Source of the DNA: Cunninghamia lanceolata
Taxonomy: Eukaryota > Streptophyta > Pinopsida > Cupressales > Cupressaceae
Length of the DNA: 64,000 bases
NCBI GenBank assembly: GCA_027924645.1
Contig: BSBN01000187.1
Coordinates: 12,108,001-12,172,000, forward strand
Direction: 5' to 3'
Shown one piece after another: positions 34,933 through 46,771 of the stretch. Position 1 is the stretch's first letter. Every line of letters begins with the position of its first letter. Made by a program: the position numbers and the translations under genes. Under the pieces are notes generated by a model. It saw only the letters and a program-made list of their open reading frames with translations. It was not told where the DNA came from and did not search any database.

Positions 34933-36972
34933 ATGACAAACCAATTAGAAGTAATTTCTCAAGAACTCCAATACCTGCAAGAACCATTAAACTTCAATCT
35001 CTCACCCCAAGATTGTATAGCAATTGCTCAAGAACTCCAAGTGATACAACAAGAAATGACAATCTTAAAAGCTCAACATGTCAGTACTAGCTACATCTCG
35101 CACCAAAAGCATACATCCTTTTACCATCTTCCTGATACTCCTGACAGGGGAAGCACCACCTCAAGTTGCAAATCATAGACCAATCCATCTACTAGTCCTC
35201 CTTCACCATCTCCTAGAACACATGGCCTAAAGAATACTAATCCTACCATGGAGAACTCCAAATCCACTCATCCATTACCTCATTCATCTACCCATACACC
35301 TACGTAGGATGTGATCCAAGGGCTACTAGCAAAGAGTCAACCATGTCCCCAAATTTCGGTCCTTGACCTTATCAAAGAGTCTCCAAACATGTCAAATCCT
35401 ACAACCCCTTCATGTAACCTACAACCCCTTGAGCATATTAAAGAACCTCCTACCATGCACCAAAGTCAAGGTTTGTCACACCTTCATGTTTTTGACCAAG
35501 AGCCTATCCAAGAGTCTTCTACCTCAACTTCAATTCAAGCACATCAAGAGTTATGCCAAGAGAACACTTTAGAACATGTGGAAACATCAACCCCTTGTCT
35601 AAATCAAGATCAAAGCACTCCCATCCGACCCTTACATAACCTTTATCTTTTCGATGATCCTATACCTATACATGAGCATGAGATCAAATTCCAACCTCTC
35701 CATGGCCTATATCCTTTCCATGATCAAGATATTATCATTGATGAAATCACGTTAAAGACTATCTATGATCAAGATCCCATCTATGATTAAGAGCCTATCT
35801 ATGATCAAGCAGACCATGATGATCCTCTTAGCCCACTTTATGCATTCCATGGTTCTGAGCTTATAACCCCATCTAATCCCATCCAAGATCCAACAACTTC
35901 CACTTCCCTTGATGAGACACTTGCCCCCCAAGAAAGTGTAGAAGATCAAACCAAAAATACTCCTCCACCATCCATTATCAACCATGCTGCAAATCTGCCA
36001 CCATATATCCTTGGTCTTACCGCTTTCATTCATGAGTGTTCCTCCTTAGAACACCAGCAACCATTATCATCTATCTCACCTTCTACATCCAATAAGGAAC
36101 TTGTATCTAGTGTTCCACCTGCACATAATCCTACTGTCCACCACATACTCCAACATATGAACTATCAAGGTAAAGGCTTAGGCCTTCACGAACAAGGTAT
36201 TTTGGAGCCCGTCCATGTCAATGTTCCTCCTCCTTCATATGGCCTTGGATACACACCCCAAGGTGAACAATCTCAAGATGTTGTTACTTCCCCCACTCCT
36301 CCTAAATCCACCACTTTCCATCGCAAACCCTATCATATCCCCAAAACATACGTCACCATTCCACCTCCATCATCCTACAATTGTCAAAAGCATGTGACCA
36401 TACACTTTCCACCATCCAATCTACCTCCGCTACTTCCAACTCCTAATATCCCTCCATTCATTTTACCACCACTTCTTCCAACACCTTATCCATCCATCTA
36501 TGAATCTTCTAACAATCCCAATCATGGCCAACAAATGCACATGTTGTCTAAACAAAGAACTTCCTTTAACTCCACTTCTAGCATCCCACGAGAATTTAAC
36601 AGCAAAAATCTGGATGCCTCTACCTATAAAGTCAAAAATCCTAAGAGTCCTCATGACCGAGGATACAAAAACCAAGAATCAAAGAAACATCCTTCTCAAG
36701 AGCTGCATACACCCACACACCTATATGCCAAGCTAAAAAAGGTGTGGGTCCACATCCAACAAATGATTACTCCAAAAGCTACACAAAAGCTGCATACACC
36801 CAAACCCATACCTTCACAGGTACTATCTAAAAACAAAATGGTTTGGGTACCTAAGCAAAAAGCTCTCAATTTACATGAGGCATCTACCTCTCAAGAATCC
36901 CAACCATCAACTTTCTCCCATTCCATCCAAAAGTCTCAAATTCTTCCATCCCATATGGCAAGCAAAAATTAG
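34933..36972 (+). pseudogene. TatNA ORF: Pro/Ser-rich protein with G-patch motif
   Basis: A single reading frame of about 680 codons broken by only three stops (near 35177, 35308 and 35789). It begins MTNQLEVISQELQYLQE, a helical segment. A long Pro/Ser/Thr/His-rich region follows (35180-36150), then a G-patch-like motif at 36157-36252: GKGLGLHEQGILEPV ... YGLGY. A Lys-rich tail contains two related words, KVWVHIQ and KMVWVPKQ. G-patches bind RNA or RNA helicases and occur in some retroelement Pol proteins. Here it survives without any enzyme domain. The role is unknown; an RNA-binding or packaging function is inference. Confidence 0.7.
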
Positions 36973-38034
36973 AAAAATACTCAGTCTATGTGGATCCCTA
37001 CATGCCTAAGTCATTCATCCACAAGAAAAAGTCTTTGTTGCTTCCTACACTACTTTCCCATCACTAGCTTCAATGTTTATCATGGTATGTGTAACCGTTG
37101 GTCATGATTCCCTTCCATTCCGCAACATTTTCATATACCTCCATCTCCCCTTCCTTCCACTATTATCCTACATATCTTCCTCATCCTATTCCTATGGTCC
37201 ATGCTTTTTCATAGACTTTTCATCCATCCTTGCATAAGTCCTCCATATTCTGTATCATCATCCACTATCACACCCTTCATAATCTAATATCCACCTTCTT
37301 CATCTCACTTTCATGCAATCCCGTACCAACATCTATGGGAGCACTTGACATGTCCCATTTGCAACAGCATCCATCTAACGGGACTATCACCTCTTAGGGA
37401 ACTAGATACTTGAGTCTCTCCCTTCCGTATCCACCTTCTCCCATTCAACTGTTAAAAAAAAATGAAAAAAAAATGAAAAAAGTAAAGAAAAATCCCTTCG
37501 TCCAATGGTGAAAATCTGGCAAACAGGTGCCTTGAATAAGTACCATGATGAAAACTTGGCAAACAAGCATCGTGTGTAAGTTGATCTTCTATGTCACCTA
37601 CACTTGGGGGAACCTTGTCTCATTGGCATATCACTCTTCTCCTATTAGTTCCCTTCCGTACCATTCCCTATCCTTTCCTTCTATCCATTACCTACCTATA
37701 CTGTCCAGTCCATCCATCCTAAATCTTCCTTTCCTCTACTTTCTTCGGTCTTGATAAAGATTAGGGGCACAATGTTAACAAATGTTTTAGATGTCTCTTG
37801 AAATACCCTATCCCTCCAAACCATGCCAATCCTTCATTATCCTCTCATCCTCCTATCGTCATAAGCATTGCCATGAAAAATCCTAAATATTCTACCTACA
37901 AAGGGGCACGTTATTCTTATGTGACATAGTCCTTGGAGATCACATCCTTGTTTCCTTCTACCTAACCATCCATATCTACTATCTCCCATCCATCTACCTA
38001 TCTGTGGTGTTTCCTTGTCATCAGTATCATCTGA
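36973..38034. other. TatNA 3' untranslated region, first part
   Basis: Non-coding, CT-rich. It contains a short duplication near 37506-37575: ggtgaaaatctggcaaaca and gatgaaaacttggcaaaca. Confidence 0.55.
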
Positions 38035-38356
38035 TTCATAACTGATCTATGTCCAATCCATATTTGATCCATACCTGATCCATTTCTGTTCCATACCTGA
38101 TCCATATCTGTTATGTATATGATCCATGTCTGTTCCATATCATGTCTTGTCTGATCCATATCTATTCCATATCTGGTCCATATCCATTCTATATCTGATC
38201 CATGTTTGTTCCATATCATGTCTTATCGGATCCATATCTATTCCATATCATGTCTTATCTATTCCATATTGTGTCTTATTTGATTCATATCTGTTCCATA
38301 TCATGTCTTATCTAATCCATATTTGTTCCATATCGTGTCTCATCCAATCCATATCT
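38035..38356. repeat. Tandem array of gatccatatctgttccat-like units
   Basis: About 320 bases of degenerate units made of tgatccatatctg and ttccatatcatgtctta words. Its translations (38126-38359 and antisense) are repetitive shadows, not genes. Confidence 0.85.
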
Positions 38357-38380
38357 TAGGTGCACATGGTCTGAGTCCAT

Positions 38381-38592
38381 GAACTACGTTGCCTCTATGT
38401 TGTCACGTAGGCAAGGCCATATTTCTATGCGCCCCCGAGGCTCCACTATCCCATACGTCCCGTGTCTAGTCCTTCTTTCTATTTGAGTTCACACCACTTT
38501 CTACTGCCTAGGTCTTAGGTCCACTAGGGTTTACCTTGAACTACGTTGCCTCTGCATCGTCATGTAGGCAAGACCATTTAGCAATGAGCCCC
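38381..38592. repeat. Direct repeat pair in the TatNA 3' region
   Basis: Two copies of about 52 bases, 157 bases apart, starting gaactacgttgcctct at 38381 and 38538 and continuing through tcacgtaggcaag / tcatgtaggcaag. Confidence 0.8.
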
Positions 38593-39018
38593 TGAAGCAC
38601 TAGGTCAGTCCCTTAGGGTCCATCTCACTAATAAAGATTGTGGAATCTTCTCACCAGGCAAGCAAGCACAAGCAAAACCCATGACAACACTATTGTATAT
38701 CATTATCAGTATATCGTTGGTTTACCACTTGACAGGGGCAATACCTTGATTGTTCTTGTATCATTTGTGCATACTTGCTTACTTGCTTGTGTGTGTTATC
38801 ATTCTATCTTGCATCATGTATCATTCAGCTCTTTCTTCAAACCTAACCTATTTTTCCATTCTTTGTGAGATTGTCTGTCTCACATCCTTCTACCTTCTTC
38901 TCATCCAATCTCTCGAGGGGGCATCCTATCGTCATAACCTGTACCAGGGGCAAATTGGGGCATGTATCATTATCAGACTATGTATTCTTTGAAGCAATAT
39001 CGTAAACTGCATTGCATC

Positions 39019-39032
39019 AAAGAGGGGCAAAA
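39019..39032 (+). promoter_or_regulatory. TatNA polypurine tract
   Basis: aaagaggggcaaaa immediately before the 3' LTR. Confidence 0.85.
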
Positions 39033-40237
39033 TGTATACGCCTAAAAATGACATGATTCAGTCTAAATAAATATTCTTAATATTTATTCCCTTCTAATTC
39101 TTCTATCAATAAATAAATAAATAAATTTATTTATTTGATTCATATTCCTCTAAATTAATTAAATATCAAAATATTTAATTACCTCTTCTAAGGTAAATAA
39201 TTAAATAACATCCTTTATTTAATTTAATTCCTTCAAACAATTAAATAATTCTTAATTATTTAATTAAATCAAATCATTCTTCCAAATTTAAATAAATCAA
39301 ATCAAATTTATTTAAATCCTCTCAATCTCTAAAAGTAAAATACAATCAAATATTTTATTTATTTTTCCAAATCATGCACACAATTAAATAAATTTATTTA
39401 TTTAATTGGTTTTCTTATCTTCTAAATTAAATAATTCCAATTATTTAATTGTTTTCTTCCAATAATATCTTCTCTAAATTTAAATAAATCAAATATTTAT
39501 TTAAGTTGTCTTTTTCTTCTAAATTGAGTTATCTCTAAATATAATTCAAGCTTTTTGCAAATGCAATTAAATATTTCTAATATTTAATAAAGCAAAATAT
39601 CTTCTTATTCTCATGCAAATCTATTCTTCTTGTTTTAAATCACTTAACTGATTATTATATCCTTTAAAATGCTTTAACTCATTCTTCTATTCTTAGAAAA
39701 TCCTCTCATGCAAAAGAAAGAAAAACACGTGTCTTCTTCTTATTCATTGCACATTCCTCAACCATTCTATACCATTGATCTTCTCAAGTCTTCTATACTG
39801 TTGATTTCTTCTTTCCCAAGTCTATAAATTGAACCCTCTTCTTCCATTTTATTCATCCAAGCTTTAAGTATTGTTACTCTGTAGGAATTATAGTGCGTCT
39901 TTGGCACCAATTCCTTCATTGCTTGTGATCACATTCGCTACTACCCACTACTACCATCGTTGTGAAAGTCCTCTTCATTGCGGTATTATCATAGCCATTC
40001 TCAATCGACATTCTTGAAGCATAGCAAGGAAGTGCACTCTCTGAGGGCCTCATTTCATACATGCAAGAATGATTTAGATAGGCAATCAATGGAAGTTTCG
40101 AATTGAGGAAGGTTTGCTTTGTTGTTTATTCATTGTTTATTTGATTAATCTTCTTAGTTCACCATTTCATTGAGTTTTGGGTAACTTGATATTGATTATT
40201 ATTGTTTATTCATTGTTGATCCAATTTTACCCTAACA
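39033..40237 (+). repeat. TatNA 3' LTR
   Basis: 1,205 bp, tgtatacgcc...ccctaaca, matching 28975-30183 with sparse substitutions and small indels. Confidence 0.95.
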
Positions 40238-40242
40238 ATACC

Positions 40243-41430
40243 AATAACAATCAGAGTAATGGTTAGTCTTTCTTCCAGCCTCCTCAGGATACATTTGTGG
40301 CAAAGGTACAAGAGGATAGGGAAGAAATCAAAGAAATTACTGCACACTTGAGAAGATTAACTACTAAAATGATACAACTGAGAAATGAAAATTTCTATGG
40401 TAGAAATAATCAAGGATACAGTCAGAACCATAACCAGAATCATAACCAAAATTATAACTAGGGTTAGGGTTCCAACCAAGGCCAGAATTATAGTCAGAGT
40501 GAAAATCATAATTAGGGACAAGCAATGCAAAACAGAGGACTTGCTGTAGATAACAAAACCTGGGGTAATAATAATAGAAATCAGAATTAGCCAAGGCCAC
40601 CTAGGACATGGAACACAGGGCCAAATAATGGCACTCTAGCTTCTCCATTTGAGAATTTGGATAATCAGGAGACAAAACAAACAACTAGAATTCAAATCGC
40701 TAACATAGCATTAAAGAATTGGTGCATGATTCATAATACCTGTGCACATGCTGAACTAGATTACCTATAGTTTCATCTGGAAGCAAGTATTTTCAATGTG
40801 GATGTATAGGCTCCCACCTCCGAGTTTCTCATTCCCAAAGGTAATGAAATAGTGCCCTTAGGATTTGAGATTACTTTAGTCTTAGAGACTTTTACCTTTG
40901 CAACTAGGGAGGAAGAAGATCAGTTGTTAGAGGATGAGCCTTACTTTTGTGAGAACCTATACCCTAGATTAGCCTTAGTATTGAATGTGTTTCAGTTTCC
41001 CTTTGAAACTAAAAATGAAGTGTTATATGAAACAGAGGAGGTACAGGCTTTTCAACAGTCTAACAAAAATCATACCTACAATTTGAGAAATAATACTAGG
41101 CCAGGAGGTCCTTTCACTACTTCCACTCCTCCAAACAATTTTAGTACTCCTCCAGATCAACATGCTAGTAATAATCTTGCTATACTAAAGGCCAATCATC
41201 ATGTGAATGGTGGGACAGTAGCACCAAAAGTCCAAATAGGGAAAACAGAGATAGTGGAAAGAATGAGGTTAATGAGTTACTTGTATGAAGAGTTAAAGAA
41301 AATCAAAGTTAGTATACCTTTATGTGAATTATTGAAAAGTCTAGGGATCATAAATGCTTTCATAAAGTCCTTAGATACATCTGTGACAAGTGAGGTCTCT
41401 GTTGATATGAATGTTCCTAGTAAAGATTAG
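40243..41430 (+). pseudogene. TatX Gag, C-terminal part, and protease linker
   Basis: Resumes the TatX Gag frame after TatNA. An Asn/Gln-rich basic stretch (GYSQNHNQNHNQNYN) is followed by a degenerate zinc motif typical of Tat Gag (NWCMIHNTCAHAELDY), with the final Cys apparently lost. From 40852 there is an acidic linker (EEEDQLLEDEPYF). TAG codons occur at about seven positions, mostly where Gln or Trp is expected. Confidence 0.8.
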
Positions 41431-41478
41431 CAGCCCAAAGAAAAGAATAAGAAAACTGAACAGCCTTCCAACACTAAT

Positions 41479-41838
41479 GTGGTCATGTATGCAGATAAGA
41501 GGGAAGCCCCTCCTTTCTTGTTAACCATTAGGATGTTGGGAAAGAACATACATAATTGCATGGTAGATTCTGGTGCATCAGCTAATGTAATGCCTTTAGG
41601 GATATGCCAGACTTTAGGGCTGACTCCTACCAAATCTGCCAAGGTTGTTACACAATTAGACAAAACTGAGGTCAATGTGATAGGAGAATTAATGCATATT
41701 CAAATCCAGTTAGCCTCAGATCCTAGGGTGAGTCAGTTTATTGACATTCAGGTAGTGGATATACCTATAAATTACATGATGTTGTTGAGTAGAGACTGGT
41801 CCAAAACATTAAATGGATATATGGCCACTAATTTTTGA
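41479..41838 (+). pseudogene. TatX aspartic protease
   Basis: Retropepsin with intact active site NCMVDSGASANVMP, then GLTPTKSAKVV and the second conserved strand IQLASDPRVSQFIDI. It continues into WSKTLNGYMATNF, where a single-base frameshift in a T run at about 41832 moves the rest of Pol (WLPWRGVPNQIKI...) into the next frame. The active site looks usable, but the ORF is broken on both sides. Confidence 0.88.
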
Positions 41839-42421
41839 CACGTGGTTACCTTGGAGAGGTGTTCCAAATCAAATCAAGATAGAAGTTGAACCTAGAATGA
41901 AACACATGATTACAGAATACAATAAGACTAATGAGATATTATATGCTTCTGTTGAACCTGGTGTTAATAGAGTCACTAACAAGGGAGTGCAAATTGAAGA
42001 AATCCTGATGATGAATTTTATAGAAAAGCCTATCAGTAAAGAAACAGTAGTGTTCATTAAGTCTGATTAAAATTCTTCTGATAAGGAAGACAATGCAATA
42101 AATAGTTTTAGTCAGATCATCAGCCAAGAAATAGAAAAGTGCATTGAACAAAAGATTCCACTTTAGTGCAAATTGTATAAGAGTGTGTGCAAAGTCCATA
42201 ATAAGCCTCATTCTAAAGAGAATTGTGGAATATGCAGAGACATTATAGAATATCAATACATAAGGTGCACAAAGGGGATGGAATTATAAGAAGGAAAGGT
42301 TAATCCTAAGCAACCAAAGATATACTTTCAAGACAACATGGATGTATTAATTCCAGATTTAGAGAAAGGAACAAAAGACTAGAGTGTCTATCATTCTGAT
42401 TTACAAATTGAGAATATAAAT

Positions 42422-42943
42422 ATGCAAGTAGGTCAAAATGAATTACCCATGAAGAAACAAGATAGTACAACACATGTAATAGAAAAGTTCAGACATGCCA
42501 AAATAAAGGGTCAAAAGAATAAAGAGGGCATGTGGACACTGAAATGTGATGGATCTAAATCTAAACAAGGTGCAGGTGCAGGTGTTGAACTTATAGATCC
42601 TAATGGTAAATCATTTTTAGTAGTATATAGGGTACAATTCCCTTGTACTAATAATGTAGCAGAACATGAAGATTTGATTTATGGACTTGTTATGGCTATC
42701 AAGAAAAAGGTGAAAATGATCAGAGTATTCTTAGATTCTAAGTTAGTGGTCAAACAAGTAAGAAAGTTATATGCATGCAATTATAAGAAGATGGTTTGTT
42801 ATAGGCATAGGGTGTGGGATTTGATAGACTCATTTGATGCCTTTAACATAGAACATATCCCTAGAGAATTGAATCATAGACTATATGAATTAGTAGTGGC
42901 TGCTAGCACTTTGGAACCCTTAACATTGTTAAGTTTAAAATGA
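42422..42943 (+). pseudogene. TatX archaeal-type RNase H placed before RT
   Basis: Opens MWTLKCDGSKSKQGAGAGVEL, has TNNVAEHEDLIYGLVMA, then FLDSKLVVKQV and FNIEHIPRELNH. This is the extra RNase H domain of Tat-lineage elements. The first Asp, the Glu and the second Asp are visible; the last acidic site reads YEL where an Asp is usual. It lies 5' of RT, between protease and RT. The ordinary Gypsy RNase H that should follow RT is deleted in this copy. Confidence 0.82.
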
Positions 42944-43201
42944 TTTACTGTAGAATTAGAAAATGTTCTGACTATACCAGATAATGTTACTCATTTTCAA
43001 GTATTTGAGGGAGATCAACAGATTCTAGATTTTCTCACTTGTAATGAAGTGTTTGAAGCTCAAATCATTTATGAATAGGAAAGGCCTGATGTGTCTTGGG
43101 ATGAAGAAGACATAATAAACTTGAAAAGTAATTTCCTACCTAAGGGGGAAATTGAGTTAGAAAAGATTTTTGATTTTGATGGGGTAGTTAGGTAGAAAGA
43201 T

Positions 43202-44236
43202 TTGCCCAAAACTGAAGGGGGTAAATGTGATCCCTATAACCTGGGAACAGAGCAAAGTCCACAGAATGTATTAATTGGAAAGGCTTGCTCTAAGAAGTTA
43301 AGAAAAGAAATTGTAGATGTTTTGAAAGAATATAAACATGTAATAGCATGGACATATGAAGATTTGAAGACCTATGATACGTCCATCATAACTCATGTGA
43401 TACCCTTGAAACTAGAAGTTAAACCATTTAGATAGAAACAAAGGCCTGCGAATGCTATTTTAGAGCCTTTAATCTTTGAGGAAGTGAAAAAATTGTTGTC
43501 TACCAGGATAATCTTCCCAGTAAGACATTCAACCTAGATAGCAAATTTGGTACTTGTGAGAAAGAAAAGTGGAGACATTAGGTTATGTGTGGACTTGAGA
43601 AATTTGAACAAAGCCTCTAAAAAAGATAATTATCCCCTACCTCCAATAGATGAAGTACTACAAGCAATAAATGGGGCTAAGACGATGTCATTCTTAGATG
43701 GATTTTCAAGGTATAACTAGGTCTTAGTGGATAAAGAAGATAGGTTGAAAACTACTTTTACTTGCAAGTGGGGGAATTATGCATATAGGAGAATGCCTTT
43801 TGGTTTAATCAATGCAGGTGCCACTTTTCAGCAAGCCATGAACATTGCATTTCGTGGATTATTAGGTAAATGCATTGTTATTTATATGGATGATTTAACT
43901 ATGTACTCTAAAGATGCATCCACTCACACAGAAGATTTGAGAAAGGTACTTAAAAGATGTGAAAGGTAAGGGATTTCTCTTAACCAGAAGAAGTGTTTAT
44001 TCAGTGTAACTGAAGGAAAATTGTTAGGACATGTCATTTCTAAAAATGGAATATCCATTGATCCCGACAGAGTAGAAGGAATAAGAAAATTGCAATTACC
44101 TAATAGTAAGAAGGAATTAAAGTCCTTTTTTGGTAAGATTAACTTTGTCAGGAAATTTATTACAGAATTTGCAGAAATTGTGCAACCATTAAATGCCATG
44201 CTCAAGAAAGATGCAAAGAGATGGATAATTTGTTGA
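43202..44236 (+). pseudogene. TatX reverse transcriptase, truncated
   Basis: Tat/Athila-type RT. In order: HVIAWTYEDLKTYD, THVIPLKLEVKPFR, VRKKSGDIRLCVDLRNLNK, the palm (MSFLDGFSRYN, then TCKWGNYAYRRMPFGLINA), the catalytic box YMDDLTMYS, GHVISKNGISIDPDRV and FFGKINFVRKFITEF. TAG codons replace Gln after PFR and after FSRYN, and Trp after RHST. At 44211 the RT text runs directly into LTR sequence, so thumb end, RNase H and integrase are missing. Confidence 0.92.
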
Positions 44237-44478
44237 TATTTGCAACAATTTGCATAATTCAAGTCCAGTGAGTCATAGATCACCTTAAATCAAGTAAGGC
44301 CCCTTGAATATTATAGTTTCACATTAACATGTTGAATTGTCCACAAGGTCAAGACCTGACCATACAGAAACTTGGGATTAAGAACTCTTAATCGATTTCT
44401 TCATATCTTTCAAGACAGTTTAGGTTCATTTTGTGAATTTTAACTTTTTTTATGAATGTGTAAAAACAATCATCAACA
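44211..44478 (+). repeat. TatX 3' LTR remnant
   Basis: 268 bases equal to 27628-27895, ending catcaaca. The left edge shares atgcaaaga with both the RT text and the LTR, indicating a microhomology deletion. Confidence 0.88.
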
Positions 44479-45030
44479 AATCCCTTTCATCTTCATACTC
44501 ACACCTTTTTGTAGAACTTTCTACTTGGAGTTCTTCATTCTCAAAATTAGGCACCTCTCTTCCTTTACAACCAGTAATTCCTCTTTTCTCTTTTCTAAAC
44601 CTCTAAAGAGGCATTGAAAACTTATAAAGATTCCTCTCTGTATGGATAGCTCCCCCTGCAAACTCTTCTTCTCAAATGATAATATTCTTGGAAACAATCT
44701 ATTTCCCCAAGGCTGACTTCATTCTACTATGGTTTCTCTTCTTTTAAACCTCATTTTATCTCCTTCAATGAGTCGCGCCCTCAATACTCCCTCTTACTAT
44801 GCTTTTTCCTCCAAATGCAATGAATTTTTCCTCTTTTAAAATTATTTTCCTCTTGATATTCTTTGTTGTTCTAGGTCCCTCTGAATTGGCCGCTCACCCT
44901 CCAAACTAGCCATCCAAAACTTACAAATTGACCTCCCCTCAATGATTATTCTAATGAGTTTGTTCTTTATTTATGGCATTTCATTTCTGAAGGAATACAG
45001 AGAGAATGAGGCATCATCTCCAATCGACCT
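44479..45030. other. Flank between TatX and NAC1
   Basis: CT-rich non-coding sequence that continues at 53412 once NAC1 is removed. No domain or repeat partner was recognised. Confidence 0.5.
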
Positions 45031-46518
45031 TGTTGAATACCCAAAGTACTAAGAGGTGGGGCGAATCAGTACTCTATTAAACCTCTTGCTTAATAAACTA
45101 GTAATCCATTTACCACATACAATAACAAAGCAAATTAAACATAGAAGAAATAACCACAATCCATCACACATGAACACCAAGATTTTTACATGGAAAACCC
45201 AAAACTGGGAAAAACCACAGTGAGTATTAGCTCACAATATATTATGTAATAACAATACTGGATTATATGAAGGCTCACTTCCTTAGGGCTTACTACCCAA
45301 GGCTCACTACCTAGAGAAAGAAAGAAGAAGGAAGAATGGCTCACTGCTAGGTTGAACTACTCAGATTGCATCTACACATGCATGGTTATAGTTCTAATGA
45401 AGCTCAAAACACTGTCTCAAAACTCTTCATCTTGACTACTCGGTTTCACTGCTCTACTTTTACATTAAGAAAAATCTCTCTTCTTCTACTTTTTTTGCCT
45501 ACACTAGACTTCACATTCACATTTGCATGATCATCCAAGTACTGAAGTTGATCACATATATATATCTGTATTTCTTGAAATCTTCATATCAAGTTGGCAT
45601 GCTTAGAAAAATCATATAATTAAATAACATGTAGCTTGTCGGCCAAAAACATTCATCAAAATGCACTATGGAACAAAACACCATTTGAAACTTATTCACA
45701 CATGTTAGCTTCAACTATAGAACTACTTAGAAAAAGATTCCAAACAATAGAATTCACCGCACATATATCATACTATCATGTCGACCTTAACTACAGACTA
45801 TCACTGGTTCAGTTTAATTTCTAGACTACTTCTTCCACTCCAGATCACAAGTCTTGCTGAAATCCATATCAGAGAAGTTCTTCACATATCATAGATCATA
45901 CCTCTATAACCACAAAGAAAAATATTCTTTTGCAGTAGAATGCGGACCACAAGAACACATGCTTTGTCACAGTCAAGTTCTGTCAGACTAAGTAGCGATA
46001 CTTAGGCACCCATAACTATCCTTCTAGTGGAACTAAGAACTTGCAACTCTAGATTTAGATACTTCAAACATGTGTTTACAACACCTCAAAACTACATGAC
46101 AAAATATACAATAGCAAATGAATGCGGATCAAATCAAATGAGTGTTCTACTCTGAATCACATTATATTCTATTCTTCTAGACTTAGTCTGTTAGACTGTA
46201 TGCTTCTAGTACTTATCATGAGATAAAAACTTGGATATAGGATCATCAAAGGAATGTAAACAACATACCAGAACCACATTATCTAGTCTTCAACTATGGA
46301 CCAATGTCATCTATTATACTGCTACTCTATCATTGTCTCATGTATACTATCAACACTTAGTCAAAAATGACTAAGTCTTTTTCACCGGACCAAAAAATGT
46401 CTCAACCTTATTCCTTTCCTTGTTGCCTTCAATGACAATATCTTCAAACATCATGCACAATCATTTACCATCATACCAGCAGTGTCTCTTTCTTGGGATG
46501 TTTGCCAAGTTGTCAACA
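45031..46518 (-). repeat. NAC1 3' LTR
   Basis: tgttgaatac...gttgtcaaca. A minus-strand TATA-like tatatatatg lies at about 45557-45566. A tggaaaaccc...gggaaaaaccac box lies at 45191-45220. Confidence 0.93.
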
Positions 46519-46532
46519 ATCTCCCCCTTTGG
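46519..46532 (-). promoter_or_regulatory. NAC1 polypurine tract
   Basis: The minus strand reads ccaaagggggagat against the 3' LTR; NAC2 has the same tract at 55884-55897. Confidence 0.9.
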
Positions 46533-46771
46533 CATTGATGGCAACACTTGATGTGAAAAATTATTACAAGTCCCCCTTTCTCTTTATACACTGCTCCCCC
46601 TATCTTCATGCTTCTTTTATTATTTTCAAATGTTTTTCACATACTTCATTTCTTCTCCCCCTTTGACATCAATGGCAAAGTTGTATGATACAGAGATATA
46701 TACAAGTTGCCAAAATTTTAAAAACTATTTTTCTACTTTTCACATATGTACAAGTGAGATCAAAATGTTTA

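Larger units (their letters stand above)
28975..40237 (+). mobile_element. TatNA: Tat-like element lacking pol
   Basis: An 11,263-bp insertion in TatX gag with perfect TSD atacc (28970-28974 and 40238-40242). LTRs of about 1.2 kb (28975-30183, 39033-40237) differ by a few percent by eye, so it is fairly young. PBS and PPT are present. After removing the nested FamC element the internal region is about 5.8 kb with a single Pro-rich/G-patch ORF and no RT, protease, RNase H or integrase, so it must depend on enzymes from another element. Confidence 0.93.

Noticed and set aside
38126..38359. Repetitive open frame with recurring SIPYHVLS-like words
   Set aside because: Translation of the gatccatatct tandem array; no gene signal.
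27961..44236. TAG recoding or stop readthrough as an explanation of the many in-frame TAG codons
   Set aside because: TAG also ends the conserved blocks in unrelated elements, and frameshifts and TAA/TGA stops coexist with it. Methyl-cytosine decay explains the pattern more simply.
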